From positions 1 through 40,339 of the forward strand of contig DWWL01000009.1 of assembly GCA_019119775.1 (NCBI GenBank): a stretch of DNA of 40,339 bases, read 5' to 3'. The position numbers were made by a program, and so were the translations under genes. Below are positions 28,566-37,088 of this stretch, one piece after another. How positions within the stretch are numbered: position 1 is the first letter of the stretch; each line of letters begins with the position of its first letter. Below the pieces are notes generated by a model. That model was not told the DNA's origin and did no database searches. It was given only the letters and a program-made list of their open reading frames with translations. This stretch comes from Candidatus Lachnoclostridium pullistercoris (GTDB lineage Bacteria > Bacillota > Clostridia > Lachnospirales > Lachnospiraceae).

Positions 28566-30470
28566 TCACGCGCCGATGGCGTTGCCGGTGTACAGCTGAT
28601 AGTATTTTCCTTTTTCTGCCATAAGCTGGTCGTGGTTACCCCGCTCGATGATCCGCCCCTGCTCCAGAACCATGATGCAGTCGGAATTCTGCACGGTGGA
28701 AAGACGGTGGGCGATGACAAAGGTGGTGCGGCCCTTCATCAGCCGGTCCATGCCTTCCTGAACCAGTTTTTCAGTTCTGGTGTCAATGGAGGAAGTGGCT
28801 TCGTCCAGAATCAGCACAGGCGGGTCGGCCACGGCCGCTCTGGCGATAGCGAGAAGCTGCCGCTGTCCCTGGCTTAAGTTGCTGCCGTCCCCGGTCAGCA
28901 TGGTCTGATAGCCGTCAGGAAGGTGCTTGATGAAACTGTGGGCGCCGGCTAATTTGGCTGCGGCGATGCACTCCTCGTCGGTGGCGTCCAGACGGCCGTA
29001 GCGGATGTTGTCCATGACAGTACCGGTAAATAAATGGGTGTCCTGAAGCACCATTCCCAGGGAACGGCGCAGATCCGCTTTTTTGATCTTGTTGATGTTG
29101 ATTCCGTCGTAGCGGATCTTGCCGTCCTGGATATCGTAGAAGCGGTTGATCAGGTTGGTAATGGTAGTCTTTCCGGCTCCCGTGCTGCCCACGAAGGCGA
29201 TTTTCTGGCCGGGAGTGGCATAGAGCTTGATGTTGTGGAGGACGATCTTGTTTTCGTCGTACCCGAAGTCCACGTCATCGAAGGTGACGTCCCCTTCCAG
29301 CTTGGTGTAGGTGACGGTGCCGTCAGCGGAGTGGGGGTGTTTCCAGGCCCAGACGCCGGTGCGCTCGCTGCACTCGGTGAGCGTTCCGTCGCTGTTTTCC
29401 TTTGCGTTTACCAGCTCCACATAGCCGTTGTCCGTTTCCGGTTCTTCATCCATCATCTGGAAGATTCTCTCCGCACCGGCGGTGGCCATGACGATGCTGT
29501 TCATCTGCTGGCTCAGCTGAGTGACCGGCTGGGTAAAGCTCTTGCAGAGCATGAGGAAGGAGACGAGGCCGCCGACGGTCAGGCCGGAGAGACCGCCCAG
29601 AGCCAGGACGGCGCCCACCACGGCGCAGAGCACGTAGCAGATATTTCCCAGGTTGGCGTTGACAGGCATCATAATGTTGGCGAACTTGTTGGCGTTGCAG
29701 GCGCTGTCCCGCAGCTGATTGTTCAGCTTTTTAAACTGTTCCAGGCTTTTCTCCTCATGGCAGAAGACTTTTACCACTTTCTGGCCTTCCATCATCTCCT
29801 CAATGTAGCCGTTGACCGTTCCCAGGTCCTTTTGCTGTCTGGCAAAATAGAGGCCGGATTTTCCGCTGAGGCGGGAAGTGGCAAATACCATGACGCACAC
29901 CATGATCAGGCAGATGAGCGTCAGAGGAACGTCCAGGAACACCATGCTGAACAGAGTGGTGATAAAAGTGACGGACGCGTTGATGACCTGGGGGATGCTC
30001 TGGCTGATCACCTGGCGCAGGGTATCCACATCGTTGGTGTACACGGACATGATGTCGCCGTGGGCATGGGTGTCAAAGTAGCGGATGGGCAGGGACTCCA
30101 TGTGGGAGAACAGCTCATCCCTCAGCCGGCGCATGGTGCCCTGGCTGATATTTACCATGATCCGGTTGTAGGCGTAGGCACAGACGATGCCGACAGCGTA
30201 AATGCCGGCCATGATGAGCAGGGCATGGGCCAGGGGACCGTAGTCCGGGGAAACGGCCCTGGTCAGGGGAACGATGTAGTCGTCGATCAGGGTCTGCATA
30301 AAGAGCGTGCCCCGCCTTGTGACCAGGGAAGAACCCAGGATGCAGAGGATCACAGTCAGGAACGACCATTTATAGTACCGGGTGATATAACGCACGACCC
30401 GCCCCAGCATGTGGCACATTTCTTTGACGCTTGCCCTGGTGACGGGAACTCTGGAATTGATTTGTCTCAT
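28566..30470 (-). CDS. ABC exporter half-transporter, canonical ATPase side
   Basis: A 634-residue half-transporter with six membrane helices in the first 320 residues and a C-terminal ATPase domain. Walker A is GSTGAGKTT, the Q-loop VLQDTHLF, the signature LSQGQRQ, and Walker B LILDEATSSID with the catalytic Glu. The H-loop is IAHRLST. The signature differs from LSGGQ, as expected for the degenerate site of a heterodimer. A 40-residue insert with an ECSERTGVWAWKHPH sequence precedes the ATPase domain, unusual for the family. It follows its partner gene with a 17-base gap, read in the same direction. Heterodimeric exporters of this kind (BmrCD-like) expel drugs or peptides. Confidence 0.93.
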   Translation of the reverse strand: MRQINSRVPVTRASVKEMCHMLGRVVRYITRYYKWSFLTVILCILGSSLVTRRGTLFMQTLIDDYIVPLTRAVSPDYGPLAHALLIMAGIYAVGIVCAYAYNRIMVNISQGTMRRLRDELFSHMESLPIRYFDTHAHGDIMSVYTNDVDTLRQVISQSIPQVINASVTFITTLFSMVFLDVPLTLICLIMVCVMVFATSRLSGKSGLYFARQQKDLGTVNGYIEEMMEGQKVVKVFCHEEKSLEQFKKLNNQLRDSACNANKFANIMMPVNANLGNICYVLCAVVGAVLALGGLSGLTVGGLVSFLMLCKSFTQPVTQLSQQMNSIVMATAGAERIFQMMDEEPETDNGYVELVNAKENSDGTLTECSERTGVWAWKHPHSADGTVTYTKLEGDVTFDDVDFGYDENKIVLHNIKLYATPGQKIAFVGSTGAGKTTITNLINRFYDIQDGKIRYDGININKIKKADLRRSLGMVLQDTHLFTGTVMDNIRYGRLDATDEECIAAAKLAGAHSFIKHLPDGYQTMLTGDGSNLSQGQRQLLAIARAAVADPPVLILDEATSSIDTRTEKLVQEGMDRLMKGRTTFVIAHRLSTVQNSDCIMVLEQGRIIERGNHDQLMAEKGKYYQLYTGNAIGA

Positions 30471-30487
30471 GATCAGTCACTCTCCTT

Positions 30488-32239
30488 TCAGCCTTCTGCG
30501 GCGGGCTGGTCAAAATCGCCGCCGCCTTTGATCTGAGTCTCGTAGATCTCCTGGTAGATGGCGTTGGTCTTTAAAAGGTTTTCATGGGTGTCAAAGGCGC
30601 TCACCTGCCCGTCGTCCAGAACCAGGATCCGGTCCGCATCCTGAACGCTGGAGATCCGCTGGGCGATGATGATCTTGGTGGTGCCTGGAATCTTCTTCGC
30701 GAAAGAGGCGCGGATTCTGGCGTCTGTGGCAGTGTCCACGGCGCTGGTGGAATCGTCCAGGATCAATACCTTCGGCTTCTTTAACAGAGCTCTGGCGATG
30801 CAGAGCCGCTGCTTCTGTCCGCCGGAGACGTTGGTGCCTCCCTGCTCGATCCAGGTATCGTACCTGTCAGGGAAACGCTCGATAAACTCGTCGGCGCATG
30901 CCTGGCGGCACACTTCCTCACATTCTTCCAGGGTGGCGTCCTCTTTTCCCCAGCGGAGATTATCCAGAATGGTGCCGGAGAACAGAACGTTTTTCTGGAG
31001 AACGACGGCTACCTGGTTTCTTAAGGTTTCCATGTCGTACTCCCGCACGTCGCGGCCGCCCACCAGCACCTGTCCTTCGGTGGCGTCGTAGAGGCGGCTG
31101 ATCAGGTTGACCAGGCTGGACTTGCCGCAGCCGGTCCCGCCGATGATGCCGATCGTCTCGCCTGACGCGATGTGGATGTCAATGTCGCGGAGAGTGTCTT
31201 CGCCGCTTCCTTTCTTATAAGAAAAGCTCACATGGTTGAAATCAATGCTGCCGTCCGGGATTTCTTCCACAGGGGAGGCCGGGTTCGTCAAGTCGGCCTT
31301 CTCCGTGAGAACTTCCGCGATACGCCGGCCGCTGGCGGCGCTCATGGTGATCATGACGAACACCATGGACAGCATCATTAAGGACATGAGCATGCTCATG
31401 ACGTAGCTGAACATGGAAGTCAGCTCTCCGGTGGTCAGATTTCCCACGACGATAAAATGGGCGCCGAACCAGGAGAGGGCGATCATGCAGCTGTGGATGA
31501 CAAACATCATGATCGGGTTGTTGAGGGCCAGGCGGCTCTCTGCCTTCACGAACAGGCGGTAGAGATTTTCCGCGGCTTTAAAAAACTTCTTGTTTTCATA
31601 GTCCTCCCGCACAAACGCTTTTACCACGCGGATGGCGGAGACATTTTCCTGAACGCTGGCGTTCAGATCATCGTATTTGCGGAATACCTGGGTGAATATC
31701 CTGGTGGTGCCGCTCATGATGAGAAAGAGGGCGATGGCCAGAAAAATGATGGCCGCCAGGAAGATCAGGCTCAGTTTCGCGTTGATGAACAGGCACATGA
31801 ACATGCTGCACAGGAACATGAGGGGAGCACGGACGGCGATCCTCAGGCACATCTGGTAGGCGTTCTGCAGGTTAGTCACATCGGTGGTCATACGGGTGAC
31901 CAGGCCGGCGGTGCTGAATTTGTCAATGTTGGAAAAAGAAAAGGTCTGGATATTTTCATACATGCTCTCCCGCAGGTTGCAGGCAAAGCCGGACGACGCC
32001 TCCGCGGCGAAGCGGCCCGCCAGCACGCCGAACAGCAGGCTGAAAAAAGCCATCAGGAGCATAAGGGCTCCGTAGAAATAAATCTGTCCCATATCGCCCG
32101 CCTCGATGCCTTTGTCGATGATGGAGGCGGTGACGAAAGGAATGAGCACTTCCATCAGCACCTCGAGGGCAGTGAAGAGGGGAGTCAGTATGGATACCAG
32201 GCGGTACTGCTTAATCTGTCCCATCAGTATACGTATCAT
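30488..32239 (-). CDS. ABC exporter half-transporter, degenerate ATPase side
   Basis: A 583-residue half-transporter, partner of the protein encoded next. Six membrane helices are followed by an ATPase domain with Walker A GGTGCGKSS, Q-loop VLQKNVLF, a canonical signature VSGGQKQ, and Walker B LILDDSTSAVD in which the catalytic Glu is replaced by Asp. The H-loop position has Gln (IAQRIS) instead of His. Asp for Glu and Gln for His mark the non-hydrolysing site; paired with the partner's intact Glu and His this gives one active and one degenerate ATP site. AAGGAGG lies 7 bases before ATG 32239. Its start overlaps the MarR gene by 29 bases, so the two are co-translated. Confidence 0.93.
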   Translation of the reverse strand: MIRILMGQIKQYRLVSILTPLFTALEVLMEVLIPFVTASIIDKGIEAGDMGQIYFYGALMLLMAFFSLLFGVLAGRFAAEASSGFACNLRESMYENIQTFSFSNIDKFSTAGLVTRMTTDVTNLQNAYQMCLRIAVRAPLMFLCSMFMCLFINAKLSLIFLAAIIFLAIALFLIMSGTTRIFTQVFRKYDDLNASVQENVSAIRVVKAFVREDYENKKFFKAAENLYRLFVKAESRLALNNPIMMFVIHSCMIALSWFGAHFIVVGNLTTGELTSMFSYVMSMLMSLMMLSMVFVMITMSAASGRRIAEVLTEKADLTNPASPVEEIPDGSIDFNHVSFSYKKGSGEDTLRDIDIHIASGETIGIIGGTGCGKSSLVNLISRLYDATEGQVLVGGRDVREYDMETLRNQVAVVLQKNVLFSGTILDNLRWGKEDATLEECEEVCRQACADEFIERFPDRYDTWIEQGGTNVSGGQKQRLCIARALLKKPKVLILDDSTSAVDTATDARIRASFAKKIPGTTKIIIAQRISSVQDADRILVLDDGQVSAFDTHENLLKTNAIYQEIYETQIKGGGDFDQPAAEG

Positions 32240-32684
32240 ATGAGTTCCTCCTTGGATTTTCTTGTTTGATGTTGCCGATAATTTTTGTCAGAATGCTTTC
32301 CAGCGCGTCAAGTTCCTCCCGGGAAATTCCGTGAAAGAGGCGCTCTGCCCGGAGCTTCTGGTATTCCTCCGCCGATTCTCTGGCGCGGAGAGCCTTGGAA
32401 GTGAGGGTGATCTGCTTTTTCCGCTCGTCCGTGGGGAACGACCGGATATTCAGATATCCTTTCTGCTTCAGCCCTTTTAAGGCCCCGGAAATGGCGGCCT
32501 TGGAGATCCCGGTGTCCATCCGGATCTCAGTGGCATTGAAAGTCTGATCCGGAATAGTCAGCAGGTAGCTTAACATGTGATTCTGGGAAGGAGTAAGGCC
32601 GGACCCCTTCAGGGCATTTTTTTCATATTGATCTAAAAAAGTACTGGCCTGTTTCAGCAAGCTGACCAGGCGCTGATCGGTCAT
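32211..32684 (-). CDS. MarR family regulator of the ABC exporter operon
   Basis: A 157-residue MarR-type repressor. LTPSQNHMLSYLLTIPDQTFNATEIRMDTGISKAAISGALKGLKQKGYL is the winged-helix core, and SFPTDERKKQITLTSKAL is the wing with the D-x-R-K pattern. It opens the operon of the heterodimeric exporter and overlaps the first exporter gene by 29 bases. This is the classical arrangement of a drug-sensing MarR repressor and its exporter. Start: ATG 32684 with GGAGAG upstream; the open frame continues 41 codons upstream without a ribosome site. Its promoter region holds a 15-bp direct repeat that may be its operator. Confidence 0.9.
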   Translation of the reverse strand: MTDQRLVSLLKQASTFLDQYEKNALKGSGLTPSQNHMLSYLLTIPDQTFNATEIRMDTGISKAAISGALKGLKQKGYLNIRSFPTDERKKQITLTSKALRARESAEEYQKLRAERLFHGISREELDALESILTKIIGNIKQENPRRNSYDTYTDGTD

Positions 32685-32753
32685 GACATGGTCACTCTCC
32701 TTTCTTTTATGCCGCCCAGATATGCAGCGTTCGGTGAAAGGTTCTCTGCACAA

Positions 32754-32788
32754 ATTGTTAAGAAACGAACTGTTACCAAACGAACAAT
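32754..32788. promoter_or_regulatory. Repeat element in marR-exporter leader, likely operator
   Basis: Two adjacent 15-bp units, TGTTAAGAAACGAAC (32756-32770) and TGTTACCAAACGAAC (32771-32785), differ at two positions. The ends ATTGTT/AACAAT are inverted. The element lies just downstream of the predicted minus-strand promoter, where a repressor would block elongation or initiation. Confidence 0.5.
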
Positions 32789-32805
32789 TTATGGGCTTAT
32801 GAATC

Positions 32806-32833
32806 ATTATACGCAGAATTTCTTGAATGTGAA
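32806..32833 (-). promoter_or_regulatory. Promoter of the marR-ABC operon
   Basis: On the minus strand TTCACA (32828-32833), 16 bases, TATAAT (32806-32811). An inverted repeat TTGAAT-N4-ATTCAA (32823-32838) covers the -35 box. Confidence 0.6.
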
Positions 32834-32850
32834 TTCAAAAGATGTTATTA

Positions 32851-32879
32851 TTGATAAATAAAATTTATTACTGTAAAAT
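32851..32879 (+). promoter_or_regulatory. Promoter of the LysR gene at 32956
   Basis: TTGATA (32851-32856), 17 bases, TAAAAT (32874-32879). The spacer contains AATAAA-A-TTTATT, a possible LysR-type site. Confidence 0.55.
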
Positions 32880-32955
32880 GACGGGTCAGGCGGATATGTC
32901 CGCATGTCCGTCTGGAAGCTGACGGGAAGGTTAAACAGGAAGGGAGGAGAAAGGC

Positions 32956-33831
32956 GTGAATACATTTCAGCTGACCTGTTTTATGACGGTGGCGGAGACT
33001 CTGAATTTTGCCAGGGCGGCGGAACGGCTGAACATCACTCAGCCGGCGGTGACGCACCAGATCCGCAGTCTGGAGGAGGAGCTGGAGGTGAAGCTGTTTA
33101 AGCGCACCACGAGGCTGGTGGAGCTGACGCCGTCCGGATACCTGTTTATCAATGACGCCAGGACCATTCTGGAGACGGCTGTGCGGGCAAAAAAGCGGTT
33201 TGAAGATCCGGGGCAGCAGGAGATGACAGAGCTGCGGATCGGGAGCCAGAGCCACACGTATCTCAGAGGGCTGGCGGATACGCTGGACCGGCTGCGGCAG
33301 GCGTACCCGGCTGTCCATCCCCGGTTTCAGTCGGAGCCGGTACCGGTGCTCAGAAGAAGAGTGCAGGAGGGGGATCTGGATGTGCTGCTGGATTTCCGGG
33401 AGGAGGACGGAGAGAAGCGGGGCATAGTCTACCGGGAGCTTTTAAAGGTGCCGGTGGTGTGCCTCTGCCCGGCGGACCATCCGCTGGCGGCAAAGACCGC
33501 CGTCAGCCAGGAGGACTTAAAAGAGGAAAAACTGATCGTAAACGGCCCCATGCACAGCCCGGGGGCGGTGATCCGGCTGCAGGGGGAGATCATTGGAAAG
33601 CGCTCGCTGACGGATGTTTATTTTTCTGACTCCCCGGAGACGGCCGCTCTTCTCACCCTGGCCGGCTACGGCATTTCCTTTCTGCCGGATCTGTTCCTTC
33701 CCCGGAGAGAGCGGCTGGTGAAGCGTCCCCTCATGGGAATTGAAGAGCTGTCATTCGGCCTTTACTGCCGAAGAGGGGACGCAAACCCGGTTTTAAAAGA
33801 GTTTATCCGCATTGTGGAGGACAGTCTGTAA
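32956..33831 (+). CDS. LysR family transcriptional regulator
   Basis: A 291-residue LysR-type regulator. The N-terminal helix-turn-helix is clear: TFQLTCFMTVAETLNFARAAERLNITQPAVTHQIRSLEEELEVKLF and then LTPSGYLFINDAR. The remainder is the periplasmic-binding-like effector domain, with a DLDVLLDFRE segment and TLAGYGISFLPDLFLP near the end. GTG 32956 has GGGAGGAG 6-10 bases upstream. It is divergent from the marR-exporter operon and followed by nagA after a gap with its own promoter, so its target is not obvious; self-control and the divergent operon are both possible. Confidence 0.92.
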   Translation: MNTFQLTCFMTVAETLNFARAAERLNITQPAVTHQIRSLEEELEVKLFKRTTRLVELTPSGYLFINDARTILETAVRAKKRFEDPGQQEMTELRIGSQSHTYLRGLADTLDRLRQAYPAVHPRFQSEPVPVLRRRVQEGDLDVLLDFREEDGEKRGIVYRELLKVPVVCLCPADHPLAAKTAVSQEDLKEEKLIVNGPMHSPGAVIRLQGEIIGKRSLTDVYFSDSPETAALLTLAGYGISFLPDLFLPRRERLVKRPLMGIEELSFGLYCRRGDANPVLKEFIRIVEDSL

Positions 33832-33898
33832 GAGAAAAGGGCCGCGTTTCGTCCGCCTGGTTAGGAAGAAAATTTATGGGGAAAGAGCGGGAAAAACC

Positions 33899-33927
33899 TT
33901 GTGCCGGAGCCGGGAACGGGATATACT
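33899..33927 (+). promoter_or_regulatory. Promoter of nagA
   Basis: TTGTGC (33899-33904), 17 bases, TATACT (33922-33927), 23 bases before the start codon. Confidence 0.55.
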
Positions 33928-33950
33928 GGTGGCATAGGAGGTGCTGTGAA

Positions 33951-35090
33951 ATGATCATACGCAGTAAAAAAGTCTGGATCTCAGGACAGTTCTTTCCGGC
34001 GGACATAGAGACGGAGAACGGGAAAATCGTGGAGATCCGGCCATACGGAGAGAAAAGTGCAGACGCGGATTATGGGGAGAAGCGGATTGTGCCGGGATTT
34101 ATTGACCTGCACACCCATGGTTCCTACGGCTATGACACCAATGACGGGGAGCCGGAGGGCTTAAGAGACTGGATGAAGAGGATTCCGGAGGAAGGAGTGA
34201 CCGGCATTCTGCCGACCACCGTGACTCAGATGCCGGACGTGCTGACAAAGGCTGTGGCCAATGTGGCGGATGTGATTGACGGCGAATACGAGGGAGCAGA
34301 GATCCTGGGAATCCATTTTGAGGGACCGTATCTGGATATGGAATACAAGGGGGCTCAGCCGCCGGAAGCCATCGCCAAAGCTACGGTGGAGCAGTTTGAG
34401 GAGTATCAGAAAGCGGCGAAGGGATGGATCCGCTATATCACCCTTGCCCCGGAGCACGATGAGAACCACGCGCTCACCAGGTACTGCTCTTCCCACGGAG
34501 TGGTAGTCAGCATGGGCCATTCCGCGGCAACTTACGAGGATGCGGTGATGGGCATTGCCAACGGCGCCATGTCCATGACCCACGTATATAACGGAATGAC
34601 CAAATATCATCACCGGAACCCCGGGCTGGTGGGAGCAGCCTTCCGCATCCGCGACGTGTACGGAGAAATCATCTGCGACGGCTGCCATTCTCATCTGGCG
34701 GCGTTAAACAACTTCTTTGCCATCAAGGGACGGGATTACACCATTATGATCACCGATTCTTTGCGGGCGAAGCACTGTCCTCCCGGCGGAAATTACCAGC
34801 TGGGCGGCCATGATATAGAGATCGGAGAGGACGGACTGGCGAGGTTAAAGGGAACGTCCACTATCGCGGGAAGTACGCTCAGAATGAACCGTGGACTGAA
34901 GATCCTGGTGGAGGACGCCATGGTGCCCTTTGACGCGGCTCTCAACTCCTGCACCATCAACCCAGCCAGATGTCTGCGGGTAGATGACCGGAAGGGACGG
35001 ATCGCAGCGGGCTGCGACGTGGACCTGGTGGTCCTGGATGACAATTACGATGTGATCCAGACCTACTGCAGAGGACGAGCCATGCTATAG
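33951..35090 (+). CDS. nagA: N-acetylglucosamine-6-phosphate deacetylase
   Basis: Removes acetate from GlcNAc-6-phosphate in amino-sugar and cell-wall recycling. The 379-residue amidohydrolase shows the metal site HTHG (54-57), GIHFEGPYLD with its metal-bridging Glu, GHSAAT, THVYNGM, the DGCHSH segment and catalytic Asp in MITDSLRA, then NPARCLRVDDRKGRIAAGCDVDLVVLD at the end. THVYNGM and ITDS differ slightly from the more common THLFNAM and VTDA forms, as in many clostridial members. ATG 33951 has TAGGAGG upstream. No nagB or sugar transport gene is adjacent. A strong terminator follows. Confidence 0.94.
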   Translation: MIIRSKKVWISGQFFPADIETENGKIVEIRPYGEKSADADYGEKRIVPGFIDLHTHGSYGYDTNDGEPEGLRDWMKRIPEEGVTGILPTTVTQMPDVLTKAVANVADVIDGEYEGAEILGIHFEGPYLDMEYKGAQPPEAIAKATVEQFEEYQKAAKGWIRYITLAPEHDENHALTRYCSSHGVVVSMGHSAATYEDAVMGIANGAMSMTHVYNGMTKYHHRNPGLVGAAFRIRDVYGEIICDGCHSHLAALNNFFAIKGRDYTIMITDSLRAKHCPPGGNYQLGGHDIEIGEDGLARLKGTSTIAGSTLRMNRGLKILVEDAMVPFDAALNSCTINPARCLRVDDRKGRIAAGCDVDLVVLDDNYDVIQTYCRGRAML

Positions 35091-35105
35091 AGGAAAAATA
35101 GAAAA

Positions 35106-35139
35106 GGAAGATACCCAGAAGAGGTATCTTCCTTTTTTT
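35106..35139. terminator. Bidirectional terminator between nagA and lysR
   Basis: GGAAGATACC (35106-35115), 7-base loop, GGTATCTTCC (35123-35132), then TTTTTTT. On the minus strand a TTTTC tail follows the other arm. Confidence 0.93.
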
Positions 35140-35142
35140 GTT

Positions 35143-36060
35143 TTAGCCTTTCCGGCCGGCGGAGTACTGCTTTACCAGCTCAATAAAATATTTTTCCGGC
35201 TTTGTCAGGTATTCTCCTTTTAAATAGGCGACGGTCTGGAACCAGTACTGTTTGGGCTGGGTGCTGAAATAGACCATGGGAGCGGCCGGGTCCACGTAGG
35301 ACTGGGGGAAAAAGGCAGGGCAGACCTGGTTTTTGACCATGTTCACCACGGTGGCAGTGCTGGAGGACTCAAATAGGACTTTGGGGATGAAGCCGGCGGC
35401 GCGGAAGGCGTCATCGATCATGCTCCTCATGCGGGTGGTTTTGGCCACCAGGGCAAAGGACTCATTTCTCAGCAGGGTCAGATCCAGGGGCGGAAAGGTT
35501 TCCCAGCTGCGGCTGCCGGCCAGGCGGGCCAGAGGATGGGAGGATGGGAGAGCCAGCACCATCAGCTCTTTTAACGTGTCCACGTATTCGATATCCGGAT
35601 GGCAGATCTTGTCCGTGCGGGTGATGCAGGCCAGAGTGACGTCCTTCTGCAGGAGCATGGATTCCATCTTTTTTACGTGGGCCTCATGGATGGAAAAAGT
35701 CACGTTGGGATACCTGCGGCGGAAAATTGGGTAAATGTGGGAAAACATCAGGGAGCCCTTTTCCGGCGAGTAGGCGACGGAGATCTCCCCCGCATTTTCA
35801 TCAGAAATGTCCTGGATGATCTTGTAGGTTTCCTTTTTCATATCGATCATCCGGTGGGCGGTGGCCAGATAGATTTTCCCGGCAAAGGTGGGGATCATGG
35901 TGTGCTTTCTGCGCTCAAAAAGGGGAACGCCCAGCTCTTTCTCCAGACGGAGAAGCTGCTGATTTAAGGCGGACTGGGTGAGAAACAGCTTTTCCGCCGC
36001 CCTGGAAATGCTCTGCTCCTGTTCGATCGCCACGATATTTTCAATTTGTCTTAAGTCCAT
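35143..36060 (-). CDS. LysR family regulator, divergent from hydrolase-permease genes
   Basis: A 305-residue LysR-type regulator. The N-terminal helix-turn-helix is DLRQIENIVAIEQEQSISRAAEKLFLTQSALNQQLLRLEKELGVPLFERR. The effector domain follows from about residue 90 (GEISVAYSPEKGSLMFSHIYPIFRRRYPNVTF). It is transcribed away from the metallo-hydrolase and permease genes. The shared AT-rich intergenic region holds a LysR-type palindrome placed at about -65 of the hydrolase promoter and over the -10 of its own promoter. That is the standard design for autorepression with activation of the divergent genes, so this protein very probably controls them in response to their substrate. AAGGAGG precedes ATG. 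Confidence 0.93.
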   Translation of the reverse strand: MDLRQIENIVAIEQEQSISRAAEKLFLTQSALNQQLLRLEKELGVPLFERRKHTMIPTFAGKIYLATAHRMIDMKKETYKIIQDISDENAGEISVAYSPEKGSLMFSHIYPIFRRRYPNVTFSIHEAHVKKMESMLLQKDVTLACITRTDKICHPDIEYVDTLKELMVLALPSSHPLARLAGSRSWETFPPLDLTLLRNESFALVAKTTRMRSMIDDAFRAAGFIPKVLFESSSTATVVNMVKNQVCPAFFPQSYVDPAAPMVYFSTQPKQYWFQTVAYLKGEYLTKPEKYFIELVKQYSAGRKG

Positions 36061-36100
36061 AAATTCCTCCTTCTCCCTTTCTCTTTCACAATCAGAGTTA

Positions 36101-36115
36101 CTTAATTGTATTAAG
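36101..36115. promoter_or_regulatory. LysR-type recognition palindrome
   Basis: CTTAAT-TGT-ATTAAG, an exact palindrome around a 3-base centre, containing the T-N11-A motif TTAATTGTATTAA. Its centre lies about 65 bases before the predicted start of the hydrolase transcript. Confidence 0.7.
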
Positions 36116-36133
36116 AATAGAAATAAAAATCAA
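36105..36133 (-). promoter_or_regulatory. Promoter of the divergent lysR
   Basis: On the minus strand TTGATT (36128-36133), 17 bases, TACAAT (36105-36110); the -10 box lies in the palindrome. Confidence 0.6.
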
Positions 36134-36137
36134 TAAG

Positions 36138-36166
36138 TTGAAATAAGAGATATGTAAAATTATAAT
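36138..36166 (+). promoter_or_regulatory. Promoter of hydrolase-permease operon
   Basis: TTGAAA (36138-36143), exactly 17 bases, TATAAT (36161-36166). Confidence 0.7.
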
Positions 36167-36215
36167 AAAAATATCTTAAAAATCAATAAAAAATGAATGA
36201 AGGGAGATAAAAATT

Positions 36216-37052
36216 ATGGCATTCCGCTGTACGAAACCAACACCGCATCCGGTAAAAACGCTGGCCTATGAGCCGTGGGAGCTGGCTATTGAGCCGTTCC
36301 AGGTAGCTCCTCAGACCTGGTACGTGGCAGGACAGACCTGGGTAGGCTGCTATCTGATCGACACAGGAGACGGACTGATCCTGATCGACACCGCCATTCC
36401 GGAGAGCATGTACCTGCTTGTGGATTCCATCTACCGTCTGGGCTTCAAGCTGAGCGATGTGAAGAAGATCCTTTTAAGCCATGCGCACTTTGACCACTGC
36501 GGGGCGGCTGCTGCGATGAAGAAGCTGACGGGAGCAGAGCTCTACATGTCCAAAGAGGACACAGAGTTCTACAAGAAATGTCCCGAGGAGACGCTGGTTC
36601 TGGATCCGGACTCCCATCCCCAGTACTTTGAGGTGGACAAGTATTACTCTGACGACGAGCCGGTGACTCTGGGAAATATTTCTATCCGCACCATCCTGAC
36701 TCCGGGCCACACCATCGGCTGCACCAGCTTCCTGTGGGATGTGAAGAATCCGGCTACGGGAGAGACCTACGTGGTGGGAATGCACGGCGGCGTGGGAGCA
36801 AATACTATGAACGACGATTATTATTCTACCAGCAAATATCTGACTCCAGATCTGAGAGACCGCTTCATAAGTGATGCGGATAAATTAAAGAAGATCCATG
36901 TGGATATTGCCCTTCCCAGCCATCCCAACCAGATCGAGATCGTGGACCGGGCAGGACAGTACACGGACGAGAATCAGCCTTACTTAGATGACACTGTCTG
37001 GGCAGATTTCATCGACGAGAGAGTGAGACAGGTAAAGGCCCTGATGAAATAA
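36216..37052 (+). CDS. MBL-fold metallo-hydrolase, B3-like
   Basis: A 278-residue zinc hydrolase. The HxHxDH motif is His89-Ala-His91-Phe-Asp93-His94, with His165 in TPGHTIGCTSF and His236 in PSHP as further ligands. The order and flanking sequence (PQTWYVAGQTWVGCYLIDTGDGLILIDTA, LGFKLSDVKKILLSHAHFDHCGAAAAMKKLTGAELYMS) resemble class B3 metallo-beta-lactamases such as L1. However, there is no signal peptide, so the enzyme should be cytoplasmic and is more likely a lactonase, amidase or other hydrolase of an imported compound. The permease gene follows 36 bases downstream, and a divergent LysR gene with a shared operator precedes it. ATG 36216 has AAGGGAG upstream. Confidence 0.88.
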   Translation: MAFRCTKPTPHPVKTLAYEPWELAIEPFQVAPQTWYVAGQTWVGCYLIDTGDGLILIDTAIPESMYLLVDSIYRLGFKLSDVKKILLSHAHFDHCGAAAAMKKLTGAELYMSKEDTEFYKKCPEETLVLDPDSHPQYFEVDKYYSDDEPVTLGNISIRTILTPGHTIGCTSFLWDVKNPATGETYVVGMHGGVGANTMNDDYYSTSKYLTPDLRDRFISDADKLKKIHVDIALPSHPNQIEIVDRAGQYTDENQPYLDDTVWADFIDERVRQVKALMK

Positions 37053-37088
37053 AGAACGAAAGACCCATGCGGGGTAGGAGGAATTGTA

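Noticed and set aside
29034-30536. A 500-codon open frame on the plus strand
   Set aside because: It is antisense to the clearly coding ABC exporter gene, has no recognisable domain and no ribosome site, and is explained by GC-rich codon bias.
36216-37052. Secreted class B3 beta-lactamase
   Set aside because: The zinc ligands fit, but there is no signal peptide and the gene is coupled to a permease, so a cytoplasmic hydrolase is more likely.
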